Virus record (IMG/VR): IMGVR_UViG_3300035670_000561
Coordinates: 1-39,491 of that record
DNA length: 39,491 nt
Strand: one strand, 5' to 3'
Origin: a virus
Positions 16,884 through 23,722 of the stretch are shown here, one piece after another. A program made the position numbers and the translations under genes. Below the pieces are notes generated by a model that worked only from the letters and a program-made list of their open reading frames with translations, was not told where the DNA came from and made no database searches. Position 1 is the first letter of the stretch. Each line of letters opens with the position of its first letter.

Positions 16884-17738
16884 ATGGCGATCACCATTAA
16901 AAGGCTGACGCCTGAACTGTTAGAAGTTCGCATACCGTACCACAGCTTTAAGGATTCCACAACCTTTTTGCTGGCGTCCGATATCCATTTGGATAACCCC
17001 AAATGTGACCGCAAGCTATTCCTGCAGCATCTTGACGAGTGCCGCGCCATCAATGGCAAGGCACTTTTTTTTGGCGATGTCATGTGCCTTATGCAGGGCA
17101 AGAAAGACCGCCGCGGCAGCAAAGGCGACATCAGGCCAGAGCACCTTGGCGGCAACTACTTTGACCTTGTATTCCGCGAGTCAGCCGACCTGCTGAAGCC
17201 TTATGGCGACATGATCCTGATGATGGGTGATGGCAACCACGAAACCGCTGTCCTCAACAATCAAGAAATTGACCCGCTAGAGAACGTAGTCCGGTTGATG
17301 CGTAACGATGGCGCCATCACCGAACACATGGGCTACCAAGGCTTTGTTCGGTTTGTCTTCCATCAAGAAGAGCAAGGCTGCGTTAGGACGTGCACGCTGT
17401 TCTTCCATCACGGTGCATGGGGCGGCATCGTTACCAAAGGCACCATGGGCGGCGGACGCTATTCGCAGATTGCGCCTGATGCCGACATCGTGCTCAATGG
17501 CCACAACCACGAGCGCAGCATGGTTGCACATCCGTGCTACCGCATCAATGCCAACGGCAAGGCATGGATTGAACAGCGCTGGCACCTGCAAACCGGCACC
17601 TACAAGCAAGAGTTTGGCGCTACTGGCGGCTGGGCAATTGAGCGGATTGTGATGCCCAAGAGCCTTGGCGGGATATGGCTGACACTGCAACCACGCAAGC
17701 GCGGCGGTGTTGACATCGCCTGCAGTCCCACCGTATGA
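16884..17738 (+). CDS. calcineurin-like metallophosphoesterase
   Basis: A 284-residue protein with the full metallophosphoesterase motif set in order: SDIHLD (D-x-H), FFGDVM (GD), GDGNHE (GNH-E), FFHHGAWG (metal histidine) and NGHNHE (GH-x-H). Two divalent metals would be held for phosphomonoester or phosphodiester hydrolysis. It is a stand-alone domain without the capping domain of Mre11/SbcD. Substrate cannot be told; nucleic-acid ends or a small signalling nucleotide are both possible. It lies 28 bases after the endolysin and overlaps the next small gene (TATGAGG). Confidence 0.85.
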   Translation: MAITIKRLTPELLEVRIPYHSFKDSTTFLLASDIHLDNPKCDRKLFLQHLDECRAINGKALFFGDVMCLMQGKKDRRGSKGDIRPEHLGGNYFDLVFRESADLLKPYGDMILMMGDGNHETAVLNNQEIDPLENVVRLMRNDGAITEHMGYQGFVRFVFHQEEQGCVRTCTLFFHHGAWGGIVTKGTMGGGRYSQIAPDADIVLNGHNHERSMVAHPCYRINANGKAWIEQRWHLQTGTYKQEFGATGGWAIERIVMPKSLGGIWLTLQPRKRGGVDIACSPTV

Positions 17739-17917
17739 GGCAGTACGTCCTTGAGATTGAGTACACCATCGTTGTTGAAAGCGACAACGAAGACCCGCAA
17801 GAGGTATCAGACGACTTTGTGGCGCGGCTCACTGAGTTAGCGCCGTCTAATGATCACATCCTGGGCTTAGCGGTCCAAGTGCTACCCATCCCCGAATTGC
17901 GTGGACCACTTGATTGA
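17735..17917 (+). CDS. small acidic protein, unknown
   Basis: A 60-residue protein: a strand (QYVLEIEYTIVVES), an acidic turn (DNEDPQEVSDDF) and a helix-strand end. I do not recognise a family. The start overlaps the metallophosphoesterase stop by four bases and the end overlaps the HNH gene by 17 bases, so it belongs to the same message. The compact alpha-beta layout could be a partner of either neighbour. Confidence 0.55.
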   Translation: MRQYVLEIEYTIVVESDNEDPQEVSDDFVARLTELAPSNDHILGLAVQVLPIPELRGPLD

Positions 17918-18200
17918 TGGCTCAAACCTCATTCCAAAGCGCAATGCAAAGCATCAGTTCAGAAAACAAATCTTCGAGGCATGGGACCATCAATGCGCCT
18001 ACTGCGGCGTGCCGGCTGACACGCTGGACCATGTAAGGCCAAGACATAAAGGCGGCGCTACCGTCACCAACAACCTTGTGCCTGCTTGTAAAAACTGCAA
18101 TCGCAAGAAAGGCAGCGAAGACTGGCGCGAATGGTTTAGCCGTCAAAATTCATGGACCGAAGTTCGCGCTCAAGCAATTCAGGATTGGTTGCTTGATTAA
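17901..18200 (+). CDS. HNH endonuclease
   Basis: A 99-residue protein with a complete HNH finger: CAYCG, then LDHVRPRHKGGATVTNNLVP and ACKNCNRKKG. The two CxxC pairs bind a structural zinc, and DH...N form the nuclease core. Free-standing phage HNH proteins nick DNA and may assist packaging or act as mobile endonucleases; neither is decided here. It starts with GTG (alternative TTG 17910), inside the previous gene. Its last 65 bases run opposite to the small - strand gene at 18136-18312, making a convergent gene overlap with no terminator in between. Confidence 0.82.
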   Translation: MDHLIDGSNLIPKRNAKHQFRKQIFEAWDHQCAYCGVPADTLDHVRPRHKGGATVTNNLVPACKNCNRKKGSEDWREWFSRQNSWTEVRAQAIQDWLLD

Positions 18201-18312
18201 GCATCTGATGATAAAAAATCAATGCCTGCCACGCCTGGCGGTGGTCTTTACACATACCATTTAGGCACACTCGATAGGTATCCCCCACTTTGTGAATCGT
18301 TGGCAGCGACAT
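18136..18312 (-). CDS. small conserved cyanophage-type protein
   Basis: A 58-residue protein starting MSLPTIHKVGDTYRVCLNGM, then CKDHRQAWQALIFYHQMLNQ. I have an impression of similar small proteins from cyanophages; the function is unknown to me. It is read leftward after the sigma gene and overlaps the sigma 3' end by 65 bases in another frame. Its own 3' end overlaps the HNH gene from the opposite strand. The longer frame to 18318 would use a TTG start; ATG 18312 is preferred. Confidence 0.5.
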   Translation of the reverse strand: MSLPTIHKVGDTYRVCLNGMCKDHRQAWQALIFYHQMLNQATNPELLERELRSMNFDG

Positions 18313-19192
18313 GACCAAGTGGGGTGTCGTCCAAGGGGTTGCTCATCAGCATACGCAGGCGGTTGATGCCGCGTCGCTCAAGGTTTTGCAGTTTGGTCTT
18401 GTTCATGCCTAACTGCTTTTCCAAAGCGCTCCAAGTTACAGGCACGGCAAGGCTTCTGGCCTGCATTACTTGTTGCGTTGTTGGGTCTAAATACTTTGCA
18501 AAGTATTCCATCATTTGACCTATTTCTTGGCTTTTTGTTACATCATCTTCAAGGCAAGATGGGTCGGCAATCGTGTCACAAATTGACCCGCTATCTGCGT
18601 CGTTAATTTTCTGGTCAAGGCTGGTAACGCGGTAAGCGCGCTTCAGCATCATCGACAGCTCTTTGGTGTCCATTGCTATTGCTTCTGCCAACTCGCTAAG
18701 CGTCGGCTCACGGCCAAGCCTGTGTCCCATATCCTGCGCTGTGCGGTTGATTTTGAACAGCAGTTCATGCAGCGACGATGGCAGGCGAATCATTGCATCC
18801 TGCATGATGAGCGCCCGCGTGATGCCTTGGCGGATCCACCAATAGGCATAGGTCGAGAACTTGTAGCCGCGGCTTGGGTCGAACAGCTCAACGGCACGCG
18901 CAAGGCCGATATTGCCTTCCTGAATCAGGTCCATCAGCTCAAGCGTCTTGTTCTGCCGTCTGTCGTATTTGCGCGCTACATGGACCACGAGCTGCAGGTT
19001 GGATTGGATAAACCGCTGCCGTGCGCGTTCGCCGCTGCGCACTTCGCGCTTTTCATCGGGCGTCAAAGACCTTGTTAAATCCTTTAATTCTCTCCATTTC
19101 ACAACACGTCTGCCAAGTTGTATCTCTTGCTCCGCTGTTAGCAGTGGATACTTAGCAATACTGTTGAGATAGTCTTTGATGCTGTCGGCCAT
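18248..19192 (-). CDS. RNA polymerase sigma factor, sigma-70 primary/group 2 type
   Basis: A 314-residue sigma factor. Region 1.2 is DSIKDYLNSIAKYPLLTAEQ; region 2 reads NLQLVVHVARKYD, LMDLIQEGNIGLARAVELFD and GYKFSTYAYWWIRQGITRAL; region 3 follows from RLPSSLHELLFKI. In the 2.4 helix the -10 contacting Q and T (WIRQGIT) are kept. Region 4.2 is altered: MNKTKLQNLERRGINRLR replaces the usual VTRERIRQIEAKALRKLR, changing residues that read the -35 box. It probably redirects host RNA polymerase to phage promoters. It is the next-to-last gene of the leftward operon, which suits a switch to later transcription. Its start overlaps the divergent gene at 19194. Confidence 0.93.
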   Translation of the reverse strand: MADSIKDYLNSIAKYPLLTAEQEIQLGRRVVKWRELKDLTRSLTPDEKREVRSGERARQRFIQSNLQLVVHVARKYDRRQNKTLELMDLIQEGNIGLARAVELFDPSRGYKFSTYAYWWIRQGITRALIMQDAMIRLPSSLHELLFKINRTAQDMGHRLGREPTLSELAEAIAMDTKELSMMLKRAYRVTSLDQKINDADSGSICDTIADPSCLEDDVTKSQEIGQMMEYFAKYLDPTTQQVMQARSLAVPVTWSALEKQLGMNKTKLQNLERRGINRLRMLMSNPLDDTPLGHVAANDSQSGGYLSSVPKWYV

Positions 19193-19193
19193 G

Positions 19194-19433
19194 ATGAATC
19201 CACTGGTTCACACAATGGAAGCACAGTTCCATGGCGCTGCCAACGCTAGCATGTTGCGCCAGTTACATGCTGCAAAAGATTGGAACGCTTTGCTTGAATA
19301 TGCCCTGCTGTTAGCCGAGCAAGAGGCAAGCCAGCGTTCCCAAATCCAATGGCTAGCGGCAGAAGCCATGCGCTCATGCAGCATCCAAGACTGGCACTTG
19401 GCCGCGGCCAAAGACCTTGCTGGCCGTGACTAG
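19194..19433 (+). CDS. small helical protein on the opposite strand within the early module
   Basis: A 79-residue all-helical protein (MNPLVHTMEAQFHGAANASM, LRQLHAAKDWNALLEYALLL, AEQEASQRSQIQWLAAEAMR). The regular heptad-like Leu/Ala spacing and the sensible composition make it a likely gene; similar small proteins occur in cyanophages by my recollection. It is the only rightward gene in an 8-kb leftward block. Its start lies next to the sigma start codon, and its 3' end overlaps the dCTP deaminase gene by 60 bases. ATG 19191 is an in-frame alternative start. Function unknown. Confidence 0.58.
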   Translation: MNPLVHTMEAQFHGAANASMLRQLHAAKDWNALLEYALLLAEQEASQRSQIQWLAAEAMRSCSIQDWHLAAAKDLAGRD

Positions 19434-19925
19434 TTTGTCGTTGTTGTAATGGCCAACAGTGGCATAGCTGAGCGCTGGCCGTTGGCTCATGCGGAAAAAG
19501 ACCATCTGACCGATTTTCAGCCCCGGATAAATCGGGAGCGGTTGCAGTTGCCGCTGGTTCTTTAGCTCAAGCGTTAGCGTGCTGCCATGCCAGCCGGGGT
19601 CCGCGTAACCGGCATGCAGATTTTCGTAGCCCTCTCGTGCACGGCTTGACTTCAGAAAAAACAAGCCCGCGATGTCTTCTGGCATGTTGAACGTCTCCAT
19701 TGTCTGCGCCAGTACAAATTGCCCTGGCACCAGCTCGTAGGGATGTTCAGCGCTGTAATCCTTGATGGACAGCGGAATCATCTGCGCCGACTGGACTGAT
19801 TCGAGCATGATGAGGTCACCTAGCCGCAGGTCAAGGCTGGCAGGGTTAATCAGCTCTTCGTCGCAGTTCTGCACCAAGCCCTCATTGCGGATGAGGTCTT
19901 GGATTTCGGTATCACACAGAATCAT
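19374..19925 (-). CDS. dCTP deaminase / dUTPase family enzyme
   Basis: A 183-residue protein starting MILCDTEIQDLIRNEGL. Family motifs are INPASLDLRLGD, then FLKSSRAREGYENLHAGYAD, PGWHGSTLTLELKNQ and PIYPGLKIGQMVFF. The S-S-x-A-R-x-G and DPG-x-x-G-x-x-T-L-E patterns form the trimer active site in this family. It would convert dCTP to dUTP, or directly to dUMP in bifunctional members, feeding thymidylate synthesis. The 20 extra N-terminal residues of the longer frame (19985) lie in the upstream gene, so ATG 19925 is preferred. It overlaps the zinc-ribbon gene by 14 bases. Confidence 0.85.
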   Translation of the reverse strand: MILCDTEIQDLIRNEGLVQNCDEELINPASLDLRLGDLIMLESVQSAQMIPLSIKDYSAEHPYELVPGQFVLAQTMETFNMPEDIAGLFFLKSSRAREGYENLHAGYADPGWHGSTLTLELKNQRQLQPLPIYPGLKIGQMVFFRMSQRPALSYATVGHYNNDKLVTASKVFGRGQVPVLDAA

Positions 19926-20247
19926 TGTTCGCCGCCAATCCGGTGTACAGAGCATGCATGGGATGGTCCTTGTCATGCCGCCCATCAGCGGCGTACAACG
20001 CCTCTAGGTCGTCCTGGCGCTGTTGTTGTTCGATTGGGTTGCAGTCGGGGTTCATGTGTGGTTTTTTGCCGATGTAAATGATGTCGTACTTGGAGACCGA
20101 TTGCTCATGCGGCTGCCGTGTGTACCAGCGATGGTCACAGGCATTGCATTTGCGGCGGCGGATGATGCCTTTGTCGGTGCTGTTGGTGACTATCACATAG
20201 TTGCGATAGCTGCCGCATTTAGGGCATGGAACTTGAACGGCTGGCAT
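19912..20247 (-). CDS. zinc-ribbon protein, NrdR N-terminal-like
   Basis: A 111-residue protein whose first 45 residues form a zinc ribbon: CPKCGSYRNYVIVTNS then RRRKCNACDHRWYT. Spacing and the RRRKC-x-x-C-x-x-R-W-x-T pattern resemble the DNA-binding ribbon of NrdR, the repressor of ribonucleotide reductase genes, but the ATP-cone is missing. The C-terminal half is polar and rich in D, H and Q. It may be a small transcription regulator or a DNA-binding adaptor. It overlaps the RHH gene upstream by 29 bases and the deaminase downstream by 14 bases. Confidence 0.65.
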   Translation of the reverse strand: MPAVQVPCPKCGSYRNYVIVTNSTDKGIIRRRKCNACDHRWYTRQPHEQSVSKYDIIYIGKKPHMNPDCNPIEQQQRQDDLEALYAADGRHDKDHPMHALYTGLAANNDSV

Positions 20248-20473
20248 CTTCGAGGGTTTGCGCCATAACAGCAGCGCTGCGCAGCATAGTGCTCAGCTTG
20301 ACTGGTTTCATCTCCTTCCAGCAGGCGTAGCGAATGGCCTGCCGAAAGCCCATTGAAATGTTACCGTCGCCAAGCGCACGGGCTGCCTCGATTTCCTCTT
20401 GGCTCATGCGGATATTGACGGTAAAATTACGCCCTTTTCCTTTGGGGCGGCGGTCGTTTAACTTATCAGCCAC
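20219..20473 (-). CDS. ribbon-helix-helix-like small protein
   Basis: An 84-residue protein with a basic N-terminus (DKLNDRRPKGKGR), a beta strand NFTVNIRMS, then helices EEIEAARALGDG and ISMGFRQAIRYACWKEM. Strand plus two helices is the ribbon-helix-helix layout of Arc/CopG-type DNA-binding dimers. The tail (LRSAAVMAQTLEDASRSS) is helical. It is a plausible regulator of the early operon. It overlaps the DUF3310 gene by 16 bases. Confidence 0.6.
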   Translation of the reverse strand: MADKLNDRRPKGKGRNFTVNIRMSQEEIEAARALGDGNISMGFRQAIRYACWKEMKPVKLSTMLRSAAVMAQTLEDASRSSSMP

Positions 20474-20661
20474 TGCATATACCAGTTGGCTTTACGCAGT
20501 GATTCATTGCCGCCTTTGTGTTGTTCGCGCCAGATGTACTTAAGGACATTGCCCTTACAAAATCCGCGGAACTCTTCAGGTGTCAATGCAGCTTGTATGG
20601 CTTCGATACATTCGATGCCGCCTTGCGTGTAATGCTGCGGATGATTAACTAGGTCGGTCAT
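20458..20661 (-). CDS. DUF3310 protein
   Basis: A 67-residue protein with the DUF3310 signature: VNHPQHYTQGGIECIEAIQA, then FRGFCKGNVLKYIWRE and KGGNESLRKANWYMQWL. The family is common in phages, usually among nucleotide-metabolism and replication genes as here. Its biochemical role is not established to my knowledge. It starts inside the 50-residue gene at 20645-20797 and ends inside the RHH-like gene. Confidence 0.85.
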   Translation of the reverse strand: MTDLVNHPQHYTQGGIECIEAIQAALTPEEFRGFCKGNVLKYIWREQHKGGNESLRKANWYMQWLIS

Positions 20662-20797
20662 CTTGCATTAGCTCCATCAAGTTAAGGATGTGCGCTGCAA
20701 ATGCCGTATGCGTCATGACAGCATGGGTGCCCGGAGGCACCCCATAACTGTCACGCCACCATTCATCAAAAGCTACTTTGAGGGTGGCTTCGTCCAT
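20645..20797 (-). CDS. 50-residue conserved small protein
   Basis: ATG 20797 overlaps the SSB stop codon (ATGA). The product is MDEATLKVAFDEWWRDSYGV, PPGTHAVMTHTAFAAHILNL then MELMQDDRPS, ending at TAA 20645-20647. It is too short for most gene callers but well formed, and it fills the 135 bases between SSB and the DUF3310 gene. I recall similar EEWW-x-D-S-Y-G-x-PPGTHAVM proteins from cyanophages. Function unknown. Confidence 0.7.
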   Translation of the reverse strand: MDEATLKVAFDEWWRDSYGVPPGTHAVMTHTAFAAHILNLMELMQDDRPS

Positions 20798-21111
20798 CAG
20801 AAGACAGCCTCCTCTTGCTGACGTGGCGGCAGTGAAAAGTCCTGCACATCCAGCTCAAGCGACTGGCCTTGCGTGCCGTCTTTCTTTTCATAGGTGCGCA
20901 GCTTGCCGCGACCTGAGACGGTAACTTTTGAACCTTTGGTGAAATACTTCATCACCGTTTCAGAGCGCTTACCCCACACTTGGCAGTTAATCCAAGTGGT
21001 CTCATCTTTGCCGGTGGTGGTAGCAATAGTGAAGTTAGCAACTTGCGAGCTGCCAACATCTTTCAATTCAGGGTCACGGCCAAGGTTGCCGTGTGCAGTA
21101 ATGACAAGCAT
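20797..21111 (-). CDS. ssb: single-stranded DNA-binding protein
   Basis: A 104-residue OB-fold protein: MLVITAHGNLGRDPELKDVG, then VANFTIATTTGKDETTWINC, QVWGKRSETVMKYFTKGSKV and SGRGKLRTYEKKDGTQ. These are the bacterial-type SSB strands. The C-terminus ends EEAVF, a shortened echo of the acidic tip (D-D-D-I-P-F) that recruits partners. It would coat single strands during replication and Bet-mediated annealing, consistent with its place beside Bet and the exonuclease. Confidence 0.92.
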   Translation of the reverse strand: MLVITAHGNLGRDPELKDVGSSQVANFTIATTTGKDETTWINCQVWGKRSETVMKYFTKGSKVTVSGRGKLRTYEKKDGTQGQSLELDVQDFSLPPRQQEEAVF

Positions 21112-21113
21112 GA

Positions 21114-21335
21114 TCAGGGATTTAAAGGTGTGATTGAATTGGCTTCTTCAAAGGCCAGAACGTCCGCAAGGGCATATCTGACCCGTGATTCGCCAAGCGG
21201 TAGGCCGAAGCGTGGAACCGTGTAATGCGGTGGTCCTTGCTTGCGGAGCCGCTGCGCCTTGATGGTACTAGGTTTTAGCCCCCAGCGCACGGCTAATTGT
21301 TCAGTTGTTAGAAACAATTTCGTCCTCCTTTTCAA
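21114..21335 (-). CDS. helix-turn-helix DNA-binding protein
   Basis: A 73-residue protein: [37 protein letters not shown] and [14 protein letters not shown]. This is the winged-helix form of excisionase-like/MerR-type domains (helix-turn-helix, a PP-x-x-x-x wing, and the V-x-Y-x-x-x-D-V-x-x-F end). In phages such proteins act as small regulators or DNA-bending factors. No integrase is present, so regulation is more likely than excision. It overlaps the Bet gene by 35 bases, and TTG 21317 is a possible shorter start. Confidence 0.7.
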   Translation of the reverse strand: MKRRTKLFLTTEQLAVRWGLKPSTIKAQRLRKQGPPHYTVPRFGLPLGESRVRYALADVLAFEEANSITPLNP

Positions 21336-22053
21336 GCATCAACTGCAGCAACTTGTCGTGTTGCTCCTGCGTGATTTCGCCAGCCTCTAAGCGTGCGGTC
21401 ATGCGCGGTTGCAGCTCTTCAAGGTCCTTCAGGCTTTTGGCCTTGGCGATTGCCGCAGCGCCAGCAGTGAAGGTCTTATTGGTGTCCTTTGCCTTGACCT
21501 CAGGCAATGCAGGCGCAGGCTCGACGGCGGTGACGGTCACAGGTTCGGCCTGCTCCATCTCGTCGGTGGTATAGACACCAGACATGTCCGCCGGAAATGC
21601 TTTACGCAGCGCAAGCGCTTCGGAGCATTTGGCAATCATGGTGGCGGGCATCTTCGACCAAAGCCCTTGACCTGCGTTGTAATCGGCAAATCGTGCGACG
21701 CCAACGAACGGATGCTGGCTGCCCTTGCGGTGCACGATGGTCTTGGCCGCGGCAGGCGGTTTGGTGCTAAGCCATACGTCTTGCCATTGGCCATCTTCAC
21801 CGCACCAATGCGTTTCGCTGCCGTCTAGCTGTCCGGTACGCTCGGCAATAGCACGCAAGCCGTCGATTCCAGCTTGAATGGTCATCTTGCCGCCGCGCTT
21901 GATGGCGTAAATCTGCTTGCTGAATGGGTCAAGGCCAGTGCGTTGACAGGCATAGGCAAACAGCCTTAGCTCGTCGTTGCTGCAGCCCGGAGCAATGGTG
22001 CTACTGATGAGCTGCTGCTGGTCAGGTGTCCAAGTGGTAATTGCTGTCGTCAT
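21301..22053 (-). CDS. bet: Bet/RecT-family single-strand annealing protein
   Basis: A 250-residue recombinase of the lambda Bet group. Signature stretches are [50 protein letters not shown] and [20 protein letters not shown], followed by SGVYTTDEM. It anneals complementary single strands and can promote strand invasion-like events in phage replication and packaging substrates. The C-terminal 80 residues are a charged helical tail, variable in the family. It lies one base after the exonuclease gene, the standard two-component arrangement. Confidence 0.93.
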   Translation of the reverse strand: MTTAITTWTPDQQQLISSTIAPGCSNDELRLFAYACQRTGLDPFSKQIYAIKRGGKMTIQAGIDGLRAIAERTGQLDGSETHWCGEDGQWQDVWLSTKPPAAAKTIVHRKGSQHPFVGVARFADYNAGQGLWSKMPATMIAKCSEALALRKAFPADMSGVYTTDEMEQAEPVTVTAVEPAPALPEVKAKDTNKTFTAGAAAIAKAKSLKDLEELQPRMTARLEAGEITQEQHDKLLQLMLEKEDEIVSNN

Positions 22054-22839
22054 TTAGAAGGTTTCGGTTTGGATTGGATTTGATGCCCATTTGGGCAAGC
22101 TGAGGGTTTGCACCGTGTCGCTGTAGCCAGGCCACACATTTGCGGCTTGGCATCCGGCAATCACGTCAAGTGCATTGTCCCGCGTGGTTCGCCCTAATGC
22201 AAGGGCATCGGCGTCGAGTTCATACACCGCAACAGCGTGCGGGTAAGTCTTCTCGACTGCGACGAACACAAACCGCTCAGCGCCGTGCAGGCCGGCAAGA
22301 TAGTGCGCCGCCTGAACGTGGTAAGCGAAGGTTGCCACGCTGCGGGCAAATGCCTGCGGGCTGGCGTCGGTGGTCGTCTTGATATCAACCACCGTTGAGC
22401 CGAAGTACCAGTCAGGACGGCACTTGCAACGCATGCCACTGGATAGGTCATCCCACCAGAACGACTGCTCTGCCTTGCCGGTTTGCAGCAGCGCTGCTGC
22501 AGCAGGATGGTTGCGCACTGCAGCAGCCATGCCAAGCGCAAGAGCCATGTCGCTGCTGGTTACAGCTTCAATGCCTTCGGCTTCCATGGCGGCGGCCTGC
22601 TCTTTACCGGCTTTGGTGTTGCGTGCGCCGCAGACGCCATAGCGCTGCAGCAACTCATCCGGTTCAAGGATGGCGCAATGGGCAAGGCTGCCCAGCTTCA
22701 TCGCCGCCGTTGGCTCAACCGGCTTGCGGTCGGGGTCAACGTACCGGCTCCAGTAGTGGTAAGGCGACTGCATGACCGCCTTGAGATGACTGGCGCTGAC
22801 GGCTGGGTCAGCGTGGTACTGCTCGTTGGTGATGGTCAT
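22054..22839 (-). CDS. RecE-like PD-(D/E)XK exonuclease (DUF3799 type)
   Basis: A 261-residue nuclease. The N-terminal NEQYHADPAVSASHLKAVMQ and SPYHYWSRYV plus KLGSLAHCAILEP are typical of RecE-like/DUF3799 proteins. The active site is visible as CRPDWYF (metal aspartate) and VVDIKTTTD (D-x-K), followed by YHVQAAHYLAG. It should digest double-stranded ends from 5' to 3' and hand the strand to Bet. It overlaps the downstream-coded 66-residue protein gene by four bases. Confidence 0.92.
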   Translation of the reverse strand: MTITNEQYHADPAVSASHLKAVMQSPYHYWSRYVDPDRKPVEPTAAMKLGSLAHCAILEPDELLQRYGVCGARNTKAGKEQAAAMEAEGIEAVTSSDMALALGMAAAVRNHPAAAALLQTGKAEQSFWWDDLSSGMRCKCRPDWYFGSTVVDIKTTTDASPQAFARSVATFAYHVQAAHYLAGLHGAERFVFVAVEKTYPHAVAVYELDADALALGRTTRDNALDVIAGCQAANVWPGYSDTVQTLSLPKWASNPIQTETF

Positions 22840-23036
22840 GGTGCCACACCTTCGCGCAGTTGACGATGCAGCCGTGATGACGGTCCGTAGGTGGCATAGA
22901 CCTCGGGAAATGCCAGCAGCAGCCGCTCACGGTTGATGGGGTCAGCCTTGAGGCCAGTTTCAGCCAAGGACTTAAAAAAGCTGCCGGCGTATTGCGCCGC
23001 GGTGATGAAGGTCCAATAGCGGTCTTGGTCGGTCAT
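22836..23036 (-). CDS. small protein upstream of the exonuclease, unknown
   Basis: A 66-residue helical protein: MTDQDRYWTFITAAQYAGSF, FKSLAETGLKADPINRERLL and LAFPEVYATYGPSSRLHRQL. I do not know a family. Translation is coupled to the exonuclease gene (ATGA overlap at 22836-22839). Upstream on the coding strand comes a GC-rich hairpin, about 22 bases before the start, which may influence expression. Confidence 0.6.
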   Translation of the reverse strand: MTDQDRYWTFITAAQYAGSFFKSLAETGLKADPINRERLLLAFPEVYATYGPSSRLHRQLREGVAP

Positions 23037-23057
23037 AAAATGATGTTGGTAAGGATG

Positions 23058-23080
23058 AGGGGGCTTGCGCCCCCTTTTTT
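23058..23080 (+). terminator. Rho-independent terminator reading rightward
   Basis: AGGGGGC, loop TTGC, GCCCCCT form a seven-base-pair GC-rich stem, directly followed by six T residues on the + strand. Read leftward, the hairpin is preceded, not followed, by the A/T run, so it should act only on rightward transcripts. All genes nearby are leftward. It may therefore block antisense transcription, or end a rightward transcript that passes convergently through the early module. Confidence 0.75.
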
Positions 23081-23120
23081 GTTGCCGAGATTGGGCGCGG
23101 CTCTCGGCTGGCCGCGTAGG

Positions 23121-23318
23121 TCATGCCCACTCGACGGAGCAGCCCCAATCGGCCAGTTCTTCAAGCACCCAGCCAATCTGGCTCTTCGGGTACTGAATGG
23201 ACTGCGGCAGGATGTCCCCAGCGCGAGAAGCCAGCCACTTGCGGCCAGTTTCCGTCTGAGCGCTTACGGCCACCTGAGTGGTACCGAAGCCCTTGCCGGT
23301 GCAGAGAATGTCAGCCAT
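23121..23318 (-). CDS. small protein, unknown
   Basis: A 65-residue protein starting MADILCTGKGFGTTQVAVSA, continuing QTETGRKWLASRAGD, and ending with an acidic helix EELADWGCSVEWA. I do not recognise a family. The longer frame uses TTG 23369, but ATG 23318 is preferred because a possible promoter lies between. It is the first gene of a probable separate leftward unit. About 80 bases separate it from the next gene, and these hold the rightward terminator. Confidence 0.5.
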   Translation of the reverse strand: MADILCTGKGFGTTQVAVSAQTETGRKWLASRAGDILPQSIQYPKSQIGWVLEELADWGCSVEWA

Positions 23319-23341
23319 GGGTTCAACCCCGAACTGCACAC

Positions 23342-23369
23342 ATCCTACACCATGGTCCGCCGTGGTCAA
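23342..23369 (-). promoter_or_regulatory. candidate leftward promoter
   Basis: On the - strand TTGACC (23369-23364), a 16-base spacer, then TAGGAT (23347-23342) resemble sigma-70 -35 and -10 boxes. The predicted start of transcription near 23335 leaves a short leader to ATG 23318. It would drive the exonuclease-Bet-SSB-sigma unit independently of the helicase unit. The evidence is sequence resemblance only. Confidence 0.35.
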
Positions 23370-23371
23370 CC

Positions 23372-23722
23372 CTAGGCAGTCATATTCCGCAACAATGCCT
23401 CGGCATCCTCGACGCTGCGGGCAATGCCAGCAATGCCGCCTGCTGCCTGTACCGCCTCAAGCCACTGCTTCTGCTCTGGCTGCACCCTGCCGGTTGGCGT
23501 CTTGACCTCGATGCTGGTGAACACCGCTACCTGCTGGCCGACCATCTCCGGTGTAACCGTGCGCGTGGTCCAACCAATCAGGTCAGCGCTGCCCTTGCAT
23601 AGACCGAACTGCACAGGCCGGCCATTGGCGTCACGCAGTGTGCCAGTGTTATTGCGGAAGACTCGCGTGTCGCCTTTGCTGATGGCAAGGCGGATTTCCT
23701 GCTGAATGCGTTGTTCGCTCAA
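23372..23722 (-). CDS. VRR-NUC domain nuclease
   Basis: A 116-residue VRR-NUC protein. Typical features are the N-terminal SEQRIQQEIRLAIS, FRNNTG, GLCKGSADLIGW with the metal-binding aspartate, and TSIEVKTPTGRVQPEQKQWL with the E-x-K catalytic pair. Stand-alone phage members can cleave branched or flap DNA structures. Next to a helicase and recombination genes, resolution of replication or recombination intermediates before packaging is likely. It overlaps the helicase gene by four bases. Confidence 0.9.
   Translation of the reverse strand: MSEQRIQQEIRLAISKGDTRVFRNNTGTLRDANGRPVQFGLCKGSADLIGWTTRTVTPEMVGQQVAVFTSIEVKTPTGRVQPEQKQWLEAVQAAGGIAGIARSVEDAEALLRNMTA

Noticed and set aside
17901-18200. 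HNH protein as part of a group I intron or intein
   Set aside because: Neighbouring genes are intact and I see no intron core or intein splice motifs around it.
21114-21335. Excisionase and a lysogenic life style from the helix-turn-helix protein
   Set aside because: No integrase, attachment site or lysogeny repressor is visible in the window; small winged-helix proteins have many other roles.
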